Positions 10,628 through 19,138 of a stretch of DNA of 64,000 nt are shown here, piece by piece; the first letter of the stretch is position 1, and each line of letters begins with the position of its first letter. The stretch comes from Sulfitobacter sp. LCG007. GTDB taxonomy: Bacteria > Pseudomonadota > Alphaproteobacteria > Rhodobacterales > Rhodobacteraceae. The position numbers were made by a program, and so were the translations under genes. The stretch covers positions 1,798,001 through 1,862,000 of the forward strand of contig NZ_CP161805.1 of assembly GCF_040801785.1 (NCBI RefSeq), written 5' to 3'. Below the pieces are notes generated by a model. That model searched no databases and was not told the origin of the DNA. It was given only the letters and a program-made list of their open reading frames with translations.

Positions 10628-11673
10628 ATTACCGGCCCGCCGAAAATCGATATGACAGCATGGTTTACCGCCGGTGCGGGGCCAGCGGTCTCAGGCTGCC
10701 CGCGATCTCGCTCGGGCTTTGGCACAACTTCGGCCATGACGCGCGGCAGGACACGGCCCGTGACATCTGCCGGACGGCATTCGATCACGGGATCACGCAT
10801 TTCGACCTCGCTAACAACTACGGCCCGCCGCCGGGTTCGGCCGAGGAAGCCTTCGGGGAGATCCTGAAGACCGATTTCGCCGGATACAGGGACGAGATGA
10901 TCATATCGTCCAAAGCCGGCTACCTGATGTGGCCGGGGCCTTACGGCGAATGGGGCAGCCGGAAATATCTCATTTCCTCCTGCGACCAGTCGCTCAGGCG
11001 GCTCGGGCTCGACTATGTCGACATCTTCTATTCCCATCGTTTCGATCCCGACACGCCGCTGGAAGAAACCATGGGTGCGCTCGACCGGATCGTGCGGTCG
11101 GGCAAGGCGCTTTATGCCGGGATCTCCTCCTACAACTCCGAGAAGACGCGCGAGGCGGCGGCCATCCTCAAGGATCTGGGCACCCCCTGCGTGATCCACC
11201 AGCCAAGCTACAACATGCTGAACCGATGGGTCGAGAAGGACGGGCTGAAGGATACCCTGAAGGAGCTCGGCATCGGCTCGATCGCATTCACGCCCTTGGC
11301 GCAGGGGATGTTGACGAACAAGTATCTCGGCGGCGTGCCGCAGGGCAGCCGGGCCGCGCAGGCAAAGTCCCTCAAGCCCGAATTCCTGTCCGATCAGGCA
11401 ATCTCCAACATCCAAAAGCTCAACGAGATCGCCGGACGGCGCGGCCAGACGCTTGCACAGATGGCGATCGCCTGGGTCCTGCGCGACGGCGGGATAACCA
11501 CGGCGCTGATCGGGGCGAGCCGGCCCGAGCAGGTGGTGGATTGCGTCGGCGCCACCACCAACCTCGAGTTCACGGCAGAGGAACTGGCCGAAATCGACCG
11601 CCACGCGGATGAGGAGAAGATCAACCTCTGGGCATTGTCCTCAGGCACCACGGAAGGAGCCGCGCAACGATGA
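10624..11673 (+). CDS. Aldo/keto reductase (YghZ/L-glyceraldehyde 3-phosphate reductase type)
   Basis: This 349-residue (alpha/beta)8 NADPH-dependent reductase belongs to the AKR14/YghZ-like subgroup. Tetrad regions are visible: Asp and Tyr in FDLANNYGPPPGSAEEAFG, Lys in IISSKAGYLMWPG, and His in IFYSHRFDPDTP. The late cofactor segment IGASRPEQVVD is also typical. It likely reduces an aldehyde or keto-sugar produced by neighbouring steps. Overlaps of 4 bases on each side make it part of the same coupled block. Confidence 0.9.
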   Translation: MNYRPAENRYDSMVYRRCGASGLRLPAISLGLWHNFGHDARQDTARDICRTAFDHGITHFDLANNYGPPPGSAEEAFGEILKTDFAGYRDEMIISSKAGYLMWPGPYGEWGSRKYLISSCDQSLRRLGLDYVDIFYSHRFDPDTPLEETMGALDRIVRSGKALYAGISSYNSEKTREAAAILKDLGTPCVIHQPSYNMLNRWVEKDGLKDTLKELGIGSIAFTPLAQGMLTNKYLGGVPQGSRAAQAKSLKPEFLSDQAISNIQKLNEIAGRRGQTLAQMAIAWVLRDGGITTALIGASRPEQVVDCVGATTNLEFTAEELAEIDRHADEEKINLWALSSGTTEGAAQR

Positions 11674-12080
11674 CAGGTATATTCGCGGGCGGCTGCCTCT
11701 GCGGCCGGGTACGCTACGAGGCGGCGGGTCCGGCGCTGTTTGGAGGGTTGTGCCACTGCCGCAGCTGTCAGCGCGTGTCGGGCGGCGGGCATCTGCCGGT
11801 CATGGGCGTCGCAACTTCGGGCATGTCGGTCAGCGGAGATCCGGCGCGCCACAGCATGGCCGGCGGGAGCGGCATGCAGACGCACCGCCATTTCTGCCCG
11901 GGCTGCGGCAGCACGCTGTTTGGCACCTCCGACTCCGATCCAGATCTCGCGACGCTCTACGTGGGCAGCCTCGACGATCCGTCGGTTTTCCAGCCATCCG
12001 CCGCCATCAACGCACGGGAACGGCAACCCTGGGATACCGGAGGGCGCGATCTGCACAGCTTCGACGGCATGCCAGCATGA
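11670..12080 (+). CDS. GFA/CENP-V-type zinc protein
   Basis: This 136-residue protein has the glutathione-dependent formaldehyde-activating enzyme (GFA) fold. The zinc cysteines are all present: GGCLCGRVRYEA near residue 7, CHCRSCQRVSGG near residue 28, and FCPGCGSTLFG near residue 76. The GFA name comes from a Paracoccus protein, but most members have no proven function. It is embedded with 4-base overlaps between the aldo-keto reductase and the GH43 gene, an unusual place for a formaldehyde protein, so its role here is probably different and is unknown. Confidence 0.85.
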   Translation: MTGIFAGGCLCGRVRYEAAGPALFGGLCHCRSCQRVSGGGHLPVMGVATSGMSVSGDPARHSMAGGSGMQTHRHFCPGCGSTLFGTSDSDPDLATLYVGSLDDPSVFQPSAAINARERQPWDTGGRDLHSFDGMPA

Positions 12081-13678
12081 TCCGCAACCCGATCCTTCCC
12101 GGCTTCAACCCGGACCCCTCGATCTGCAGGGTGGGAGAAGATTACTATATCGCCACCTCGACCTTCGAATGGTTTCCCGGCGTGCAGATCCACCATTCCC
12201 GCGATCTGGTGAACTGGGACCTGGTATGCCGTCCCCTGGACCGCTCCTGCCAGCTTGACATGCGTGGCAACCCCGACAGCTGCGGCATCTGGGCGCCCTG
12301 CCTCAGCCATGCGGACGATCAATTCTGGCTGGTCTACACGGACGTCAAGCGCTACGACGGCAATTTCAAGGATGCCCACAACTATATCGTGACGGCGCCT
12401 GAAATCACCGGGCCATGGTCCGAACGGATCTACGTCAACTCCTCCGGTTTCGACCCGTCGCTCTACCACGACACCGACGGGCGGAAATACTTCCTGAACA
12501 TGCGCTGGAACTACCGGACCGAAAGTTACGGCGGCAATCCCAAGAGCCCGGCATTCGACGGGATCCTCATGCAGGAATGGCACCCTGTCAGGGGACTTCT
12601 CGGCAAGGCCCAGAACATCTTTCCCGGCAGCGCCCTGGGACTTGTCGAGGGGCCGCATCTGCACAAGCGCAACGGATGGTACTACCTCACGGTCGCCGAA
12701 GGCGGCACTGGCTACAGCCATGCCGTCACGATGGCCAGGTCGCGCGATATACGCGGTCCCTACGAAATGCATCCGGACACGCACCTGATCACCGCCAAGG
12801 ACCATCCCGACGCCCCGTTGCAGCGGGCGGGCCACGGCCAGATCGTCGAGACGCCCGAGGGAGAGGTCTATCACACCCATCTCTGTTCGCGCCCGCTTCC
12901 AGGCACACGCCGATCTCCGCTTGGCCGCGAGACAGCCTTGCAGAAATGCGTCTGGGGGCAGGACGACTGGCTTTACCTCGAGGATTGCGGACCCGTCCCG
13001 AAGGTCGATGTACCCGTCTCGCCGGATGTCGAGCGGCGACCGCAGAAGCCGGTTCTGCGCTGCTTCAAGGGCGACAGTCTTCCGCCCGAGTTCCAGTGGC
13101 TGCGCACGCCCGAGCCGGAGCGGATCTTCTCGCTGACCGGCAATTCCCTGCGTCTGGTGGGCCGCGAGTCCCCGGGCAGCTGGTTCGAGCAGGCTCTGGT
13201 GGCCCGGCGGCAGGAGCATTTCGCCTTCCGCGCGGAAACACTCGTCGAATTCAGTCCAGCGACATACCAGCAGGCCGCCGGCATCACCCATTACTACAAC
13301 CGCCACAAGTTCCACGCATTCTGCGTCACCTGGCATGAAGAGGCGGGGCGCTGTCTCACCATCCTGTCCTGTCCGGGGGACTGGCCCGACGGACGCCTGC
13401 AGTTTCCGCTTGCCGAGCCTGTCGCCCTTCCCGCCAGCGGCCCCGTCGCGCTGGCCATGGAGGTGGACGGGCCAGAGCTGCGGTTCTTCTGGCGCGGACC
13501 GGACGGCTGGGAGCAGGTCGGCCCGGTGCTGGACGCCAGCGCCATCTCGGATGAGGGCGGACGTGGCGAACATGGATCCTTCACCGGAGCCTTCACGGGT
13601 ATGCTGGCCTTCGATACCTCCGGGGCAGCCCTTCCAGCCGATTTCCGGCGTTTCGACTACCTGCCTGGCACCGAATGA
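12077..13678 (+). CDS. GH43 beta-xylosidase / alpha-L-arabinofuranosidase
   Basis: This 533-residue enzyme, of usual length for two-domain GH43 beta-xylosidases, combines an N-terminal five-bladed propeller with a C-terminal jelly-roll (about residues 330-533). Catalytic residues match the family layout: base Asp13 (GFNPDPSI), pKa modulator Asp126 (GFDPSLYHD) and acid Glu191 (LVEGPHLH). No signal peptide is seen, so it acts in the cytoplasm on imported xylo-oligosaccharides. The ATG at 12077 overlaps the previous stop. It is the best clue to what the operon consumes. Confidence 0.93.
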   Translation: MIRNPILPGFNPDPSICRVGEDYYIATSTFEWFPGVQIHHSRDLVNWDLVCRPLDRSCQLDMRGNPDSCGIWAPCLSHADDQFWLVYTDVKRYDGNFKDAHNYIVTAPEITGPWSERIYVNSSGFDPSLYHDTDGRKYFLNMRWNYRTESYGGNPKSPAFDGILMQEWHPVRGLLGKAQNIFPGSALGLVEGPHLHKRNGWYYLTVAEGGTGYSHAVTMARSRDIRGPYEMHPDTHLITAKDHPDAPLQRAGHGQIVETPEGEVYHTHLCSRPLPGTRRSPLGRETALQKCVWGQDDWLYLEDCGPVPKVDVPVSPDVERRPQKPVLRCFKGDSLPPEFQWLRTPEPERIFSLTGNSLRLVGRESPGSWFEQALVARRQEHFAFRAETLVEFSPATYQQAAGITHYYNRHKFHAFCVTWHEEAGRCLTILSCPGDWPDGRLQFPLAEPVALPASGPVALAMEVDGPELRFFWRGPDGWEQVGPVLDASAISDEGGRGEHGSFTGAFTGMLAFDTSGAALPADFRRFDYLPGTE

Positions 13679-14514
13679 TCCGCAGCATCCTGCGCATCTA
13701 CGACCTCGAAACCGACAGCACGCGCACCGTGTTCGAGACCGAGCGCCTGATCGAGGCGCCGAACTGGACCTGTGGGGGAAGGCTCATCGTGAACGGCGAC
13801 GGGCGGATCTATTCGGTGCCGATGGACGCGCCTCGGCTCGTGGCGCTCGAGACGGGGTTCGCCACCGCCTGCAACAACGATCACGGCGTCTCTCCCGATG
13901 GCCGGACACTGGCCATCTCCGACAAGTCCCGGACCGCGGGACTGTCCTGCATCTACACGCTCCCGCTCGAGGGCGGCACACCCCGCCGCCTGACCGAGAG
14001 GGTGCCGTCATGGTGGCATGGCTGGTCGCCCGACGGCAGCCGTGTCGCCTATACCGCACGGCGGGAGGGCCGTTTCGACGTCTATACCCAGGCGCTGGCA
14101 GGCGGTGAGGAAACCCGGATCACGCGCGATCTCGGCCATTGCGACGGTCCGGACTACACGCCCGATGGCGAATGGATCTGGTTCAACGCGGATGGGACGG
14201 GCCATGCCCAGCTCTGGCGCATCCGGCCGGACGGTCGGGACGCCGAACGGATGACGCAGGACGACAGGGTCAACTGGTTTCCGCATCCGTCGCCCGACGG
14301 GGCGCATGTGCTTTACGTCTCGTATCCGCCCGGGACGCAGCAGCATCCCCGGGATATCCCGGTAGAACTGCGCCTCATGCCCGCGGCGGGCGGCGCGCCG
14401 CGAACCCTGTTGAACCTGCTGGGCGGGCAGGGCACCATCAACGTGCCGTGCTGGGCACCCGACGGGCGTTCCTTCGCGTTCATGTCCTACAATGCGCCGG
14501 GAGAGGCTGAATGA
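13675..14514 (+). CDS. PD40/TolB-like beta-propeller protein
   Basis: This 279-residue protein is made of repeated PD40 (WD40-like) blades. The repeat signature appears at least four times (GVSPDGRTLAIS, GWSPDGSRVAYT, DYTPDGEWIWFN, HPSPDGAHVLYV), with a last copy in CWAPDGRSFAFM. It has no signal peptide or TolB N-terminal domain, so it is not the Tol-Pal component. It could be a sugar-binding or lyase-type propeller, since oligogalacturonate lyases share this fold. It is coupled by 4-base overlaps to the GH43 gene and to the small Tat-like gene. Function is not assignable. Confidence 0.8.
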   Translation: MIRSILRIYDLETDSTRTVFETERLIEAPNWTCGGRLIVNGDGRIYSVPMDAPRLVALETGFATACNNDHGVSPDGRTLAISDKSRTAGLSCIYTLPLEGGTPRRLTERVPSWWHGWSPDGSRVAYTARREGRFDVYTQALAGGEETRITRDLGHCDGPDYTPDGEWIWFNADGTGHAQLWRIRPDGRDAERMTQDDRVNWFPHPSPDGAHVLYVSYPPGTQQHPRDIPVELRLMPAAGGAPRTLLNLLGGQGTINVPCWAPDGRSFAFMSYNAPGEAE

Positions 14515-14669
14515 AGACACTGTCCGCGAAGCCCACCCGGCGCGATGCGCTGGCGCTGTTTTGCGCATTGCCCATCGCCGCGTTGCCGGGTCCCGCGGCC
14601 GAACAGTCCGGCGCGTCTATAGTCGGGGGCTGGATCCTGCTGGCCGGCGATCGCGGCGATGCTGCTTGA
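14511..14669 (+). CDS. 52-residue Tat-signal-like small protein before the GMC gene
   Basis: An ATGA overlap with the previous gene starts a 53-codon frame whose stop lies inside the start region of the GMC gene (11-base overlap). The peptide has a twin-arginine-like leader (TRRDALALFCALPIAALPG) followed by about 20 residues containing GGWILLAGD. Many membrane-associated GMC dehydrogenases are preceded by a Tat-exported small subunit (gluconate 2-dehydrogenase subunit 3 type, usually over 150 residues). This could be a very short form or a truncated remnant of one. The tight coupling on both sides argues that it is translated. Confidence 0.6.
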   Translation: MKTLSAKPTRRDALALFCALPIAALPGPAAEQSGASIVGGWILLAGDRGDAA

Positions 14670-16149
14670 CGCCCTGACCGACCGCGGCGCGGCAGGCCGG
14701 GACTTCGACATCTGCATCATCGGCGCGGGTCCCGCAGGCATCACCCTGGCCCGCAAGCTCGGCGCGCAGGGTCTGCGGGTCGCGCTGATGGAGGCGGGCG
14801 GCCCCGAATATGACGATGCCTCCCAGTCGCTCTACGAGGGAAAGGTCAGCGGGCTCGACTACTGGCCCCTCGAACTTCCGCGGCTGCGCTATTTCGGCGG
14901 CAGCTCGAACCACTGGGCGGGATGGAGCCGGCCGCTCGACCATATGGATTTCGCCGCCCGCGCCCATGTCCCGCTCAGCGGCTGGCCCATCGACAGATCG
15001 GACCTCGATCCCTATGCGGGCGAGACCGACGCAATTCTCGAACTTCCCGAGCGGGTCGAACTGCCCCCTCTGACGCAGACGGAGGACCGGTTCCGACGCT
15101 TCCAGATGCGCTTCAGCCCGCCTGTGCGCTTTGGCGAGAAATACGGCGACGAGATCGCCAGGTCAGAAGAAATTTCATGCTTCTTCAACGCGAACCTGGT
15201 CGATCTTCAACTGGACGCAGGGCTGGGTCGGGTCGTTTCGGGCCGCTTCCGGAGCCTCGACCCGGACGATCGGGGTTTCGATGTCCGCGCGGCATTCTTC
15301 TGTCTTGCCACCGGCGGCATCGAGAACGCCCGCCTGCTGCTGAATTTCGACCGCCAGATGCGCGGCGGTATCGGCAATATGACCGGGCAGGTGGGCCGGC
15401 ATTTCTGCGAGCATCCGCATTTCGTGGTCGCCGACGTGCTGATGGAGTCGGCACTTGAGGACCTCGAATTCTACCGCCCGACCGAGGCCTTCGCGCAGGC
15501 CGGACAAACGCTGAATTTCGGCCTGAGGCTCGAGCCCGAACGCTTCAACCCCCCCGGTGCGCCGCCACGCGCGGCCGTCGGTTCCTGCGCCGCGCCGCTG
15601 CCGGAGGATCTTGTGGCGGCACTCGGCTCCAAGCCGTCCCCCGCGCTGCGCGACTTCCTTGACCGGGCCGAGGCGTCCTCCTGTCCGACAGCGACCCTGC
15701 GCATCGCCTCCGAGCAGTGCCTCAACCCCGAAAGCCGGGTGCGCCTTGCCGCCGGGCGCGACGCGCTGGGGCTCAGGCGTTGCGACCTGCACTGGGCGCT
15801 GACCGGCCTCGACATCCACACCATGCGCACCGCCGCCATCGCCTTTGGCACCCATCTGGCCGAACAAAACCGGGGCCGCCTGCGCCTGCGCGACTGGCTG
15901 CTGGCGGAGAGGACGCTGCTGCCTGGGGTCGACATGGACGAAGTCGGCGGAAAGCATCACATGTGCACCACACGCATGTCGGAAGATCCCGCGGAAGGCG
16001 TAGTCGATGCCGACTGCCGCGTGCATGGCATCGAGAACCTCTATATCGGCGGATCGAGCGTCTTTGCGACCGGCGGACAGTCGAACCCGACCTACACGAT
16101 CATACAGATGACCCTTCGCCTCGCCGATCACCTGCAACAGCGGATCTGA
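14659..16149 (+). CDS. GMC-family FAD oxidoreductase
   Basis: This 496-residue flavoprotein has the FAD motif GAGPAG at 22-27, a RYFGGSSNHWAGWSRPLD segment typical of the pyranose/glucoside dehydrogenase subgroup, and the C-terminal GGQSNPTYTIIQ motif with the catalytic Asn; HHMCTTRMS precedes it. It likely oxidises a sugar hydroxyl, possibly at C3, before cleavage by other enzymes of the operon. It has no signal peptide of its own, so export would depend on a Tat partner, for which the preceding 52-residue protein is a candidate. It is the last gene of the operon and is convergent with paaX after 3 bases. Confidence 0.88.
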   Translation: MLLDALTDRGAAGRDFDICIIGAGPAGITLARKLGAQGLRVALMEAGGPEYDDASQSLYEGKVSGLDYWPLELPRLRYFGGSSNHWAGWSRPLDHMDFAARAHVPLSGWPIDRSDLDPYAGETDAILELPERVELPPLTQTEDRFRRFQMRFSPPVRFGEKYGDEIARSEEISCFFNANLVDLQLDAGLGRVVSGRFRSLDPDDRGFDVRAAFFCLATGGIENARLLLNFDRQMRGGIGNMTGQVGRHFCEHPHFVVADVLMESALEDLEFYRPTEAFAQAGQTLNFGLRLEPERFNPPGAPPRAAVGSCAAPLPEDLVAALGSKPSPALRDFLDRAEASSCPTATLRIASEQCLNPESRVRLAAGRDALGLRRCDLHWALTGLDIHTMRTAAIAFGTHLAEQNRGRLRLRDWLLAERTLLPGVDMDEVGGKHHMCTTRMSEDPAEGVVDADCRVHGIENLYIGGSSVFATGGQSNPTYTIIQMTLRLADHLQQRI

Positions 16150-16152
16150 CGT

Positions 16153-16938
16153 TCAGCCCGCCTGGCGCGCGGCGACCGCACGTTCCAGCGCATCGAGCGG
16201 CGGGGCAGGCAGGGCGGCAAGCAGTTGTGCCACCAGTTGCCGGCATTCCACCCCGCGCCACGTTTCGGGAAAGACGAAATCGGGCAGTACGGGGGTTCTC
16301 AGCGCGAGCCTGCGCCAGCCATGCACGATCAGCACGCGCAGCGCGGCGACTTCCAGCGCGCCAGGAACGTCCGACATCGCGAGCTTGTTCAAGAGAGCCT
16401 CGCAACGAACTGAAATCTCTATGGATTGTGCGCAGAGATCGTCATTGCAGAGCCGTGCGCGGATCCAGCCTGGCAATTCGGTGCAGGAGTCGATCTCGGC
16501 GGTGAGGGTATCGCCCGCCGCGGGCAGCATCGCTGCCATCCAGACCGCCGGCGCGATCTGAACGCCGGCGATCCCGGCAGCCTCGCGCGGGTCGGTGATG
16601 ATCATCCATGCCCGCGAAACCGGCGGTTCGGTGCCATAGATGCGCGGACTGGCCGCGTCCGACTGTTCCCGCCCGAGCGGGGTCAGCCGGTACCCGCTCG
16701 AGCGCCCGTTCCGCCGGCTTTCGATCCAGCCATCCTTGCGCAGGCGGTGCAGCGCCACCCGCGTCGCCTCGGGTTTTATGCCCATGAGTTCGGTGAGCTG
16801 GGTGATCACCGGACCGCCGATGCGCGCCTTTTCCTGCCGCGCCAGATCCCCGAAGACGGTGACGAGCAGCGACCAGACCCGTGGCGGCTGATCGCCGGTG
16901 ATGGTCGAGACGAGTTCGCTGAAGGGCGGGGCGGACAT
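16153..16938 (-). CDS. paaX: PaaX-family phenylacetate repressor
   Basis: This 261-residue regulator has the PaaX winged helix (ITQLTELMGIKPEATRVALH, then GWIESRRNGRSSGYRLT at about residues 45-95) and the PaaX C-terminal domains. Characterised PaaX proteins bind DNA until phenylacetyl-CoA, the first pathway intermediate, releases them. The ATG at 16938 was preferred to an earlier in-frame codon because the family N-terminus begins there. It lies 38 bases after paaZ on the same strand and is probably co-transcribed with it. A TetR regulator is present in the same cluster, so control is likely dual. Confidence 0.92.
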   Translation of the reverse strand: MSAPPFSELVSTITGDQPPRVWSLLVTVFGDLARQEKARIGGPVITQLTELMGIKPEATRVALHRLRKDGWIESRRNGRSSGYRLTPLGREQSDAASPRIYGTEPPVSRAWMIITDPREAAGIAGVQIAPAVWMAAMLPAAGDTLTAEIDSCTELPGWIRARLCNDDLCAQSIEISVRCEALLNKLAMSDVPGALEVAALRVLIVHGWRRLALRTPVLPDFVFPETWRGVECRQLVAQLLAALPAPPLDALERAVAARQAG

Positions 16939-16976
16939 GAAACGATCTCTACCGCCCGCCGCCAGCCCTGCCAAGG

Positions 16977-19013
16977 TCAGGCGCTTCGGGCATTCATCGT
17001 CAGAAGCTCGTATTCAGCCGCAGTCTCGCCGTCCTGATTGAGGATTGTCACCTGCCAGCGCACCTCGCCATATTCCTCGTTGCGAGGTGTCCGGGCCTTG
17101 ACGGTCAGTCGCACGCTGATCCTGTCCCCGGGAACCACCGGCTTCATGAAGCGCAGGTTGTCGAGACCGGTATTGGCGAGAACGGGCCCTTCATCGGGGT
17201 CGACGAACAGGCCCGCGGCGAATGAGAGCAGCAGATAGCCGTGCGCGACGCGGCCCGGGAAGAACGGATTGCGCCGGGCGGCCTCGTCATCCATGTGCGC
17301 ATAGAAGGTATCGCCGGTGAACTCGGCGAAATGCTCGATGTCGGCGAGGGTGATCTCGCGCGGGCCCGTCTCGATCGTCTCTCCGATCTCGAGCGCCTCG
17401 AAGCCGCGCCGGAAGGGATGCGTCGCGCCTTTCTTTCGCGCCGCGCCTTGCACCCATCGTCCGCCGATCGCCGTCAGGATGTCCGGGTCGCCCTGCACCG
17501 CGGTGCGCTGCATGTAGTGCATCACCGCGCGCACGCCGCCCAGCTCCTCGCCGCCTCCTGCGCGTCCGGGGCCGCCATGAACCATGTGGGGCATGGGCGA
17601 TCCGTGACCTGTGCTTTCCTTCATCGACCTGCGGTTGTTGAAATAGAGCCGGCCGTGAAACGCACCCGCGCCAAGCACGACCTCGCGGGCCACATCCGGA
17701 TCGGCGGTGATGACGGAGGCCACAAGCGACCCCTGACCCCGGTTGGCAAGCGCGATGGCATGCCCGAGGTCGCGGTATCCCATGACGGTCGAAACCGGCC
17801 CGAAGGCTTCGGTGTCGTGGATGCGCGCGGCGCCGTCCGGGTCGGCGCAGTGAAAGAGCATCGGCGGCAGGAAAGCACCCTTGTCGCGATCCGCGCCCTC
17901 GACCGCGAAGTCGCCGGGATCGCCCAGCACGCGTTCGGCCTCGCGCCCGATGATCTCGGCCTTTTCCAGCACGTCGCGTTTCTGCGCGTTCGAGACCAGC
18001 GCGCCCATCCGCGTGGCCTCGGACCTCGGATCGCCGATCACCGTCTTCGAGAGCCCCGCCGACAAGGCCGCGATCACGGCGTCCACATGTGCGCGAGGGG
18101 CAAGAATACGGCGGATGGCGGTGCATTTCTGACCCGCCTTGGCGGTCATCTCGCGCTGCACTTCCTTGATGAAGAGATCGAACTCCGGCGAACCCGCGGT
18201 CGCATCCGGTCCGAGGATGGAGGCGTTCAGGCTGTCCTGCTCGGCGGTGAAGCGTATCGCGTTCTCAAGGATATGCGGCGACGAGCGCAGCTTGAGTGCG
18301 GTGTCGGCGGAACCCGTGAAGCTGACCACGTCCTGCGGGGTCAGCCGGTCCAGCATATCGCCGAGCCCGCCGCTCACCAGTTGCAGCGCGCCTTCGGGCA
18401 GGATCGCGCTTTCAAGCATGATCCGCACGGCAAGTTCAGTGACATAGCAGGTCGCCGTTGCCGGTTTCACGATGGCCGGCATCCCCGCGAGAAGCGTCGG
18501 CGCAAGCTTTTCGAGCATCCCCCAGACGGGGAAGTTGAAGGCGTTGATATGCACGGCCACGCCGGGCAGGGAGGTGCAGACATGCTGGCCGAGAAAGCTG
18601 CCCGAGCGGGAAAGCTGCTCGATGTCTCCATCGAGGTAGACCTGCCCGTCCGGCATCTCGCGCCGGCCCTTCGAGGCGAAGACGAACATCGTGCCGATGC
18701 CGCCGTCGATGTCGATCAGGTGGTCGCGCTGCGTCGCGCCGGTGGTGAAGGAGATGTCGTAAAGCGCCTGCTTCTTCTCGTTCAGCACCATTGCCAGCGC
18801 CTTGAGCATCCGGGCGCGGTCATGGAATGTCATCGCCCGCAGGGCAGGGCCGCCCTTGTCGCGGGCGTAGTCGAGCATCCCGGAGATATCGAGCGCTTGC
18901 GTCCCGGCTCGGCCCAGCAGCGAACCGTCTATTGCATTCTCGATGTTGCGGGCGGATCCATCGGGGCTGATCCAGTTCCCGACAGCAAAGCTCTTGACGT
19001 CCAGCAGGCTCAT
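16977..19013 (-). CDS. paaZ: Bifunctional oxepin-CoA hydrolase / 3-oxo-5,6-dehydrosuberyl-CoA semialdehyde dehydrogenase
   Basis: This 678-residue fusion opens the oxepin-CoA ring and oxidises the resulting aldehyde. The N-terminal aldehyde dehydrogenase domain (about 1-530) carries Glu258 (FTAEQDSLNASIL) and nucleophile Cys297 (AGQKCTAIRR). The C-terminal MaoC-like R-hydratase domain (about 545-678) has NPFFPGRVAHGYLLLS. Both active sites look intact. The ATG at 19013 gives the standard MSLLDVKSFAVGNW start. It is divergent from paaG, with a PaaR-type operator in the 125-base gap, and is followed by paaX. Confidence 0.96.
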   Translation of the reverse strand: MSLLDVKSFAVGNWISPDGSARNIENAIDGSLLGRAGTQALDISGMLDYARDKGGPALRAMTFHDRARMLKALAMVLNEKKQALYDISFTTGATQRDHLIDIDGGIGTMFVFASKGRREMPDGQVYLDGDIEQLSRSGSFLGQHVCTSLPGVAVHINAFNFPVWGMLEKLAPTLLAGMPAIVKPATATCYVTELAVRIMLESAILPEGALQLVSGGLGDMLDRLTPQDVVSFTGSADTALKLRSSPHILENAIRFTAEQDSLNASILGPDATAGSPEFDLFIKEVQREMTAKAGQKCTAIRRILAPRAHVDAVIAALSAGLSKTVIGDPRSEATRMGALVSNAQKRDVLEKAEIIGREAERVLGDPGDFAVEGADRDKGAFLPPMLFHCADPDGAARIHDTEAFGPVSTVMGYRDLGHAIALANRGQGSLVASVITADPDVAREVVLGAGAFHGRLYFNNRRSMKESTGHGSPMPHMVHGGPGRAGGGEELGGVRAVMHYMQRTAVQGDPDILTAIGGRWVQGAARKKGATHPFRRGFEALEIGETIETGPREITLADIEHFAEFTGDTFYAHMDDEAARRNPFFPGRVAHGYLLLSFAAGLFVDPDEGPVLANTGLDNLRFMKPVVPGDRISVRLTVKARTPRNEEYGEVRWQVTILNQDGETAAEYELLTMNARSA

Positions 19014-19079
19014 GGCGCGATCCTCTCCCTTGGCGATCGACGTCCACGCCCTCCGGGCGCGCGGAGATCTCCTCACCAA

Positions 19080-19108
19080 ATTATTGACCGAACGGTCGGT
19101 TTATGCAA
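19080..19108. promoter_or_regulatory. PaaR-type operator in the paaZ/paaG divergent promoter
   Basis: ACCGAACGGTCGGT at 19087-19100 is a dyad (ACCGA and TCGGT arms) that fits the ACCG-N2-CG-N2-CGGT pattern known for TetR-type PaaR regulators. On the minus strand, TTGCAT (19103-19108) and AATAAT (19080-19085) are 17 bases apart and make a reasonable promoter for paaZ, with the dyad filling the spacer. A near copy lies upstream of the pcaF-paaABCDE operon. The TetR gene at 21677 is the likely binder. Confidence 0.7.
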
Positions 19109-19138
19109 GTTTCGATTCATCTTCGGGGGAGGAATGCA

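Noticed and set aside
11609-12076. Possible 156-residue N-terminal extension of the GH43 enzyme
   Set aside because: It overlaps the GFA-like gene in another frame; the catalytic domain starts right after ATG 12077, which overlaps the previous stop by 4 bases as elsewhere in the operon.
13675-14514. Annotation as TolB of the Tol-Pal system
   Set aside because: No signal peptide, no TolB N-terminal domain and no tol genes nearby; only the PD40 blades match.
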